Below, piece after piece: positions 60,767-64,000 of a DNA stretch of 64,000 bases (the stretch's first letter is position 1; the number at the start of each line of letters is the position of its first letter). The notes beneath the pieces were generated by a model. That model was not told where the DNA came from, did not search any database, and was given only the letters and a program-made list of their open reading frames with translations. Source of the stretch: Nitrospira sp. (GTDB lineage Bacteria; Nitrospirota; Nitrospiria; Nitrospirales; Nitrospiraceae); NCBI GenBank assembly GCA_020853775.1, contig JADYYH010000054.1:1-64000 (forward strand). Reading direction: 5' to 3'. A program made the translations under genes and the position numbers.

Positions 60767-61949
60767 GCCCGCGCCGGAGCATCGCGATCTGGTGATACAG
60801 ATGGCTCGACTGGGTGATCTGGTGCAAACGCTTCCGGCCATCGAATCGTTGCACGAAGCCTATCCGGAACGCACGCTGGATATCCTCTGTGCGGCACCGT
60901 TGACAGTGATCCTTGCCGGAGCCGGCCATATCGGCCGGGTGATTCCCTGGGACGGGACACAATGGCAAGCATGGGCCAATGGCTGGCAGGCGAATCCGAC
61001 TGCGACCCTGCAGGCCATGCAGAGCTATATCGCGTCGCTTGGCGAGATGACCTATGAACGGGTGTATCCGCTGAACCAGCACGCACGAAGCCGCCTTATG
61101 ACGCAGCTGTTTTCAAGCCATTCCTTCCACGGTCACGATCAAGACGACATTGAGACGGCCATGCGTCCATGGAGGCAGCATCTCCGGCAAGTGGCTCAAG
61201 AACGGGGGGCGAACCGCATTCATCTCGCTGACGTCTGGTGCGGCATGTGCGGAGTTCGGCCGCGAGGGCAGGCGCCGTTGCTGGCGCCACCGGTCGTCGA
61301 ACTCCCAGAGGATCTTGCCGAGATCGGCGAGCGCCCTGGGCTCTGGATTGCGCTGGCCACCGGCGCAGGGGAGGCGGATCGTTGCGTCGCGCCGGCCGTC
61401 TGGCGCCAATGGATTCGTGAATTCCTGGCGCAGACTCAGGACGGGCAGGTCGTGCTGATCGGAAGCGGCACGGAGCGCGAATCCGCGCAGGCCATCGTCG
61501 AGGCGCTTCCCACGTTGCTCCACGGCCGTATCTGGGATGCAACCGGTCGCACGACCCTGTCTCAATTGATGCGTCTGCTTCATAGATGCCAATGGGTCAT
61601 CGGAGCCGATACCGGTCCGCTCCATCTCGGCACGCTGGTGGGCACTCGAGCCCTGGGTTGGTATTTTTCACGCGCCCGGCTGCACGAAACCGGTCCCTAC
61701 GGCGAGGGGCATTGGGTCTATCAGCATGCCACGCCGGCGCAACCTCAACAGTGGCCGATCATGGAAAGCCTCGCGCTGATGTGCGGCGACCAGGGTCGTC
61801 ATACGACCGATTGGACCGTCTGGAGAAGTCGCATGGATCGATGGGGAGCCTATTTTGATGACGGCTCGGGAAACAACGGTGTCGAGCACTCGCGTGCCGA
61901 CATCTGGCGAGCCTGTGCACCGGACCTTTGCGAATCGATGGCGGCATGA
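60756..61949 (+). CDS. glycosyltransferase family 9 (heptosyltransferase-like)
   Basis: A 397-residue GT-B protein of the ADP-heptose:LPS heptosyltransferase family: VIQMARLGDLVQTLPAIESL at the N-terminus and CQWVIGADTGPLHLGTLVGT near the C-terminus, where the donor binds. Family GT9 transfers heptose. It overlaps the end of the giant glycosyltransferase by 11 bases and has no clear ribosome binding site, suggesting translational coupling. With the HddA/HddC-like genes it supports a heptose-containing glycan. Ends in ATGA overlap with the next gene. Confidence 0.88.
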   Translation: MPHEPAPEHRDLVIQMARLGDLVQTLPAIESLHEAYPERTLDILCAAPLTVILAGAGHIGRVIPWDGTQWQAWANGWQANPTATLQAMQSYIASLGEMTYERVYPLNQHARSRLMTQLFSSHSFHGHDQDDIETAMRPWRQHLRQVAQERGANRIHLADVWCGMCGVRPRGQAPLLAPPVVELPEDLAEIGERPGLWIALATGAGEADRCVAPAVWRQWIREFLAQTQDGQVVLIGSGTERESAQAIVEALPTLLHGRIWDATGRTTLSQLMRLLHRCQWVIGADTGPLHLGTLVGTRALGWYFSRARLHETGPYGEGHWVYQHATPAQPQQWPIMESLALMCGDQGRHTTDWTVWRSRMDRWGAYFDDGSGNNGVEHSRADIWRACAPDLCESMAA

Positions 61950-63763
61950 ATATTCTTCACGACAACCTCGCCCGCCTGGCCTCACGCCATCAGGACCTGG
62001 CGACAGGGGTGAAGACCGCAACCGGCGGCGTGCTCACGATTGAACCGGCTCGAACCGGGGTTCCCTCGGCACGTCGATCCGGCCGCTGGATTCATAGTGC
62101 CTACGATCCCCTCCGTGAAGCGCAGACCTGGGCGGATACCCATGCAGCGGCCTGCCAATCGGGAGAAATGGTCGTCGTGGCCGGGGTCGGGCTCCTCTAT
62201 CATGTCGAGGCGCTGCGAAACAAATTGCCTCCCGATGTCTCTCTGGCTGTTGTCATTCCCAATCTCGATGAATTCCACGATGCTCTTGCAGCTCGCTCCT
62301 TCGGGGCATGGAGCGAGTCTGTGCTCTGGCTGCCAGGAGCGCCGGCTGAGATTGCCGCGACATTGACGAAGCTCGGCCGACCGCTACGCTGCCTGTCCTA
62401 TGCGCCGGCCACCCTGGCCGATGCCGATTTCTATCGGGCCCTCGAAGACGCGTTACGACGGGGCATTGCCCGCCAGCGCGGCGGCCAGTTAACGATTGCC
62501 CTCGTGGGACCGATTTATGGAGGATCGCTCCCGATCACCGGCTATGTGAAACGGGCACTGGAAACCCTTGGTCACAAGGTCCGGTGGATCGATCACAGCG
62601 TGCATGCGGCGAGTTATGACGCGATGGGAACCCTGAAGGACCAGCGCAACCGGCAAATGATGCAAGGGCGGATGGCCGAAGTTTTGAGCCAATGGACCCT
62701 GGCCAGCCTCGCAGAGTCGCCTCCCGACCTCGTGCTCTCGATGGCGCAGGCGCCCATGACGCTGCCGGTGCTCGAACATCTCCGGAAGAAGAAATTTCTG
62801 ACGGCGATGTGGTTCGTCGAAAACTACCGGCATTTGACCTACTGGCGGCAGATGGCCCCGGGATACGAATTTTGGTTTGTGTTCCAGCAGGGAGCCTGCC
62901 TGGAGGCGTTCCGCCAAGCCGGCGCGCGGCAGGTGAATTACCTCCCGATGGCGGCCGATCCAGAACTGCATGGTCCCATGTCTTTATCGGAGGCAGACCG
63001 CCGCACATTCGGCTCCGATGTATCGTTTGTGGGCGCAGGATACGCCAATCGCCGGAAGCTGTTTCCCGCGCTGCTCCATCAGCCCTGGTCGTTCAAACTC
63101 TGGGGCAATGAGTGGGAGGGAGCCGACGACCTCCGTGCCGTTCTCCAATTGGAAGGGGCCCGGATCGACACGGCCACCTGCATGAAGGTGTTTAACGCGA
63201 CGGCGATCAATCTGAACCTGCATTCCACCACCGGCACAGGCCTGGATCCCCAAGCTGATTTTGTTAACCCACGCACGTTTGAACTGGCTGCCTGTGGAGC
63301 ATTTCAGTTGGTGGACCATCGCTCGGAGCTGCGCCAGTTTTTTAGTGAGCAGGAGATGGTGTCGTTCAAGGACTTTGGTGACGTTCCCGGGTTGGTTCAC
63401 CACTGGCTGCATGATTCCGACGCCCGTCAGGCCGTGGCCGATGCCGCTCGCGCCCGTGTGCTGAGTGAGCACACCTACGTGCATCGGATGCGGGATTTGC
63501 TGGGACACATCGGCTTATCGCAACCGGATCGTGTCGGCTCCGTGCTGCGAGGGGAACGTCAGCAGGAAGCCTTGTTGGCGCGTTGCGCCGATGATCGTCC
63601 CCTGGAGGCTCTCCTCAAAGACTGCCCGAGCGGGCAGCGAATCGAACTGAAAGACGTGGCTGCCCGGATTCGCAGCAAGGGTCCGACCTCGACGCTCAAG
63701 CGTGAAGAATTGATGGTGCTGATGTTGGATGAATACCGGAGCGAGACACGCGACCTGTTATGA
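61946..63763 (+). CDS. CgeB-like glycosyltransferase
   Basis: A 605-residue protein. The C-terminal half (about 175-520) has LVGPIYGGSLPITGYVKRAL, the CgeB-type segment VSFVGAGYANRRKLFPALLH, and the donor-site region DFVNPRTFELAACGAFQLVD typical of the CgeB/DUF3880 glycosyltransferase group. The first 150 residues are less clear and may bind the acceptor. ATGA overlap with the GT9 gene before and the one after. CgeB-like proteins are often found in flagellin or spore-surface glycosylation clusters. Confidence 0.82.
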   Translation: MNILHDNLARLASRHQDLATGVKTATGGVLTIEPARTGVPSARRSGRWIHSAYDPLREAQTWADTHAAACQSGEMVVVAGVGLLYHVEALRNKLPPDVSLAVVIPNLDEFHDALAARSFGAWSESVLWLPGAPAEIAATLTKLGRPLRCLSYAPATLADADFYRALEDALRRGIARQRGGQLTIALVGPIYGGSLPITGYVKRALETLGHKVRWIDHSVHAASYDAMGTLKDQRNRQMMQGRMAEVLSQWTLASLAESPPDLVLSMAQAPMTLPVLEHLRKKKFLTAMWFVENYRHLTYWRQMAPGYEFWFVFQQGACLEAFRQAGARQVNYLPMAADPELHGPMSLSEADRRTFGSDVSFVGAGYANRRKLFPALLHQPWSFKLWGNEWEGADDLRAVLQLEGARIDTATCMKVFNATAINLNLHSTTGTGLDPQADFVNPRTFELAACGAFQLVDHRSELRQFFSEQEMVSFKDFGDVPGLVHHWLHDSDARQAVADAARARVLSEHTYVHRMRDLLGHIGLSQPDRVGSVLRGERQQEALLARCADDRPLEALLKDCPSGQRIELKDVAARIRSKGPTSTLKREELMVLMLDEYRSETRDLL

Positions 63764-64000
63764 AAAAGCGCGTCCTTCTCATCAATATCACCAGGATGGG
63801 CGATCTCGTGCAAATGGGCACGCTGCTTCAGCGCCTCCAGCACGAGTGGCCAGGGGCGGAAGTGGATCTGGTCGTGGATCACCGGTTTGCTCCGGTGGCC
63901 AAGCTGCTGCCGCACCTCCGGCACATAGTCGCATACGATTTTCATCGCCTCGTGGATGAGAGTCGCGCCCAAACCAAGGACGTGGTCGCTCTCTACCAGG
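63760..64000 (+). CDS. glycosyltransferase family 9, partial (cut by window end)
   Basis: The first 80 codons of a second GT9-type gene, starting by ATGA overlap with the CgeB-like gene and running off the window. N-terminus MKKRVLLINITRMGDLVQMG with LLQRLQHEWPGAEVDLVVD is the heptosyltransferase pattern (GDLV loop). It continues the glycan operon beyond the window. Confidence 0.85.
   Translation, partial: MKKRVLLINITRMGDLVQMGTLLQRLQHEWPGAEVDLVVDHRFAPVAKLLPHLRHIVAYDFHRLVDESRAQTKDVVALYQ

Noticed and set aside
1-64000. CRISPR arrays, insertion sequences, integrase or phage genes
   Set aside because: None seen. No regular direct repeats or transposase motifs; gene order is that of a stable flagellar cluster.

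Overview
The window is a long flagellar gene cluster joined to a surface-glycan (probably flagellin-glycosylation) cluster. It comes from a motile, diderm, fairly GC-rich bacterium. Genes for the P ring (flgI), the L ring (a lipoprotein FlgH) and the P-ring chaperone (flgA) show an outer membrane. FlhF/FlhG point to polar flagella, and CsrA/FliW sits beside flgK/flgL. Style and gene content fit Nitrospirota (Nitrospira-like) best, but that is an inference from familiarity, not a marker-gene assignment.

Layout. A tRNA-Thr(TGT) lies on the minus strand at 68-143. Positions 437-6897 hold a regulatory block: a sigma54 activator with a FleQ/FlrA-like helix-turn-helix, a secreted TPR protein, and a FlrB/FlrC-like kinase-regulator pair. 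Positions 7065-16403 hold flgB-flgC-fliE-fliF-fliG-[receiver-fliH fusion]-fliI-fliJ-motE-like-fliK-flgD. Then come flgE (16477-17700), fliL-fliM-fliN-fliO-fliP-fliQ-fliR-flhB-flhA-flhF-flhG-fliA (18034-28418), and a membrane protein with a degenerate GGDEF domain. Next are flgF-flgG-flgA-flgH-flgI-flgJ (29715-34517), flgM-flgN-flgK-flgL (34618-37770) and csrA-fliW (37845-38579). A minus-strand pair (HD-GYP protein and hybrid histidine kinase, 38689-42782) is divergent from a YcgR-like PilZ protein (42989-43702). From 43900 to the window end runs a dense plus-strand glycan operon: a DegT-family enzyme with His in place of the PLP lysine, an SDR epimerase, HddA- and HddC-like GDP-heptose enzymes, an aminotransferase, two B12-binding radical SAM proteins, an acetolactate-synthase-like ThDP enzyme, a 2189-residue multi-domain glycosyltransferase, two GT9 heptosyltransferase-like proteins (the last cut by the window edge) and a CgeB-like glycosyltransferase. 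Flagellin, cap, stator and chemotaxis genes are not in the window.

Regulation can be read from the DNA. GG-N10-GC sigma54 sites precede the TPR gene, flgB, fliK, fliL, flgF and (weaker) the glycan operon. Five sigma28-like sites share the form TnnA-N16-nCCGATAn. They precede the degenerate GGDEF gene, flgM, csrA-fliW, the HD-GYP/kinase pair and the PilZ gene. This suggests a two-tier hierarchy: sigma54 with the local activators drives basal body and hook genes, then FliA/FlgM drive late genes and a c-di-GMP/motility control module.

Most interesting points: (1) the only FliH in the locus is fused behind a receiver domain with all phosphorylation residues intact and lacks the usual N-terminal tryptophan anchor, suggesting that phosphorylation may control the export ATPase; (2) the glycan operon combines a 3-dehydrase-like DegT protein, a ThDP C-C-bond enzyme, GDP-heptose enzymes and radical SAM/B12 enzymes, which could make an unusual branched or deoxy heptose; (3) the giant fusion of several glycosyltransferase modules, a methyltransferase and TPRs; (4) the uniform 16-nt sigma28 spacer.
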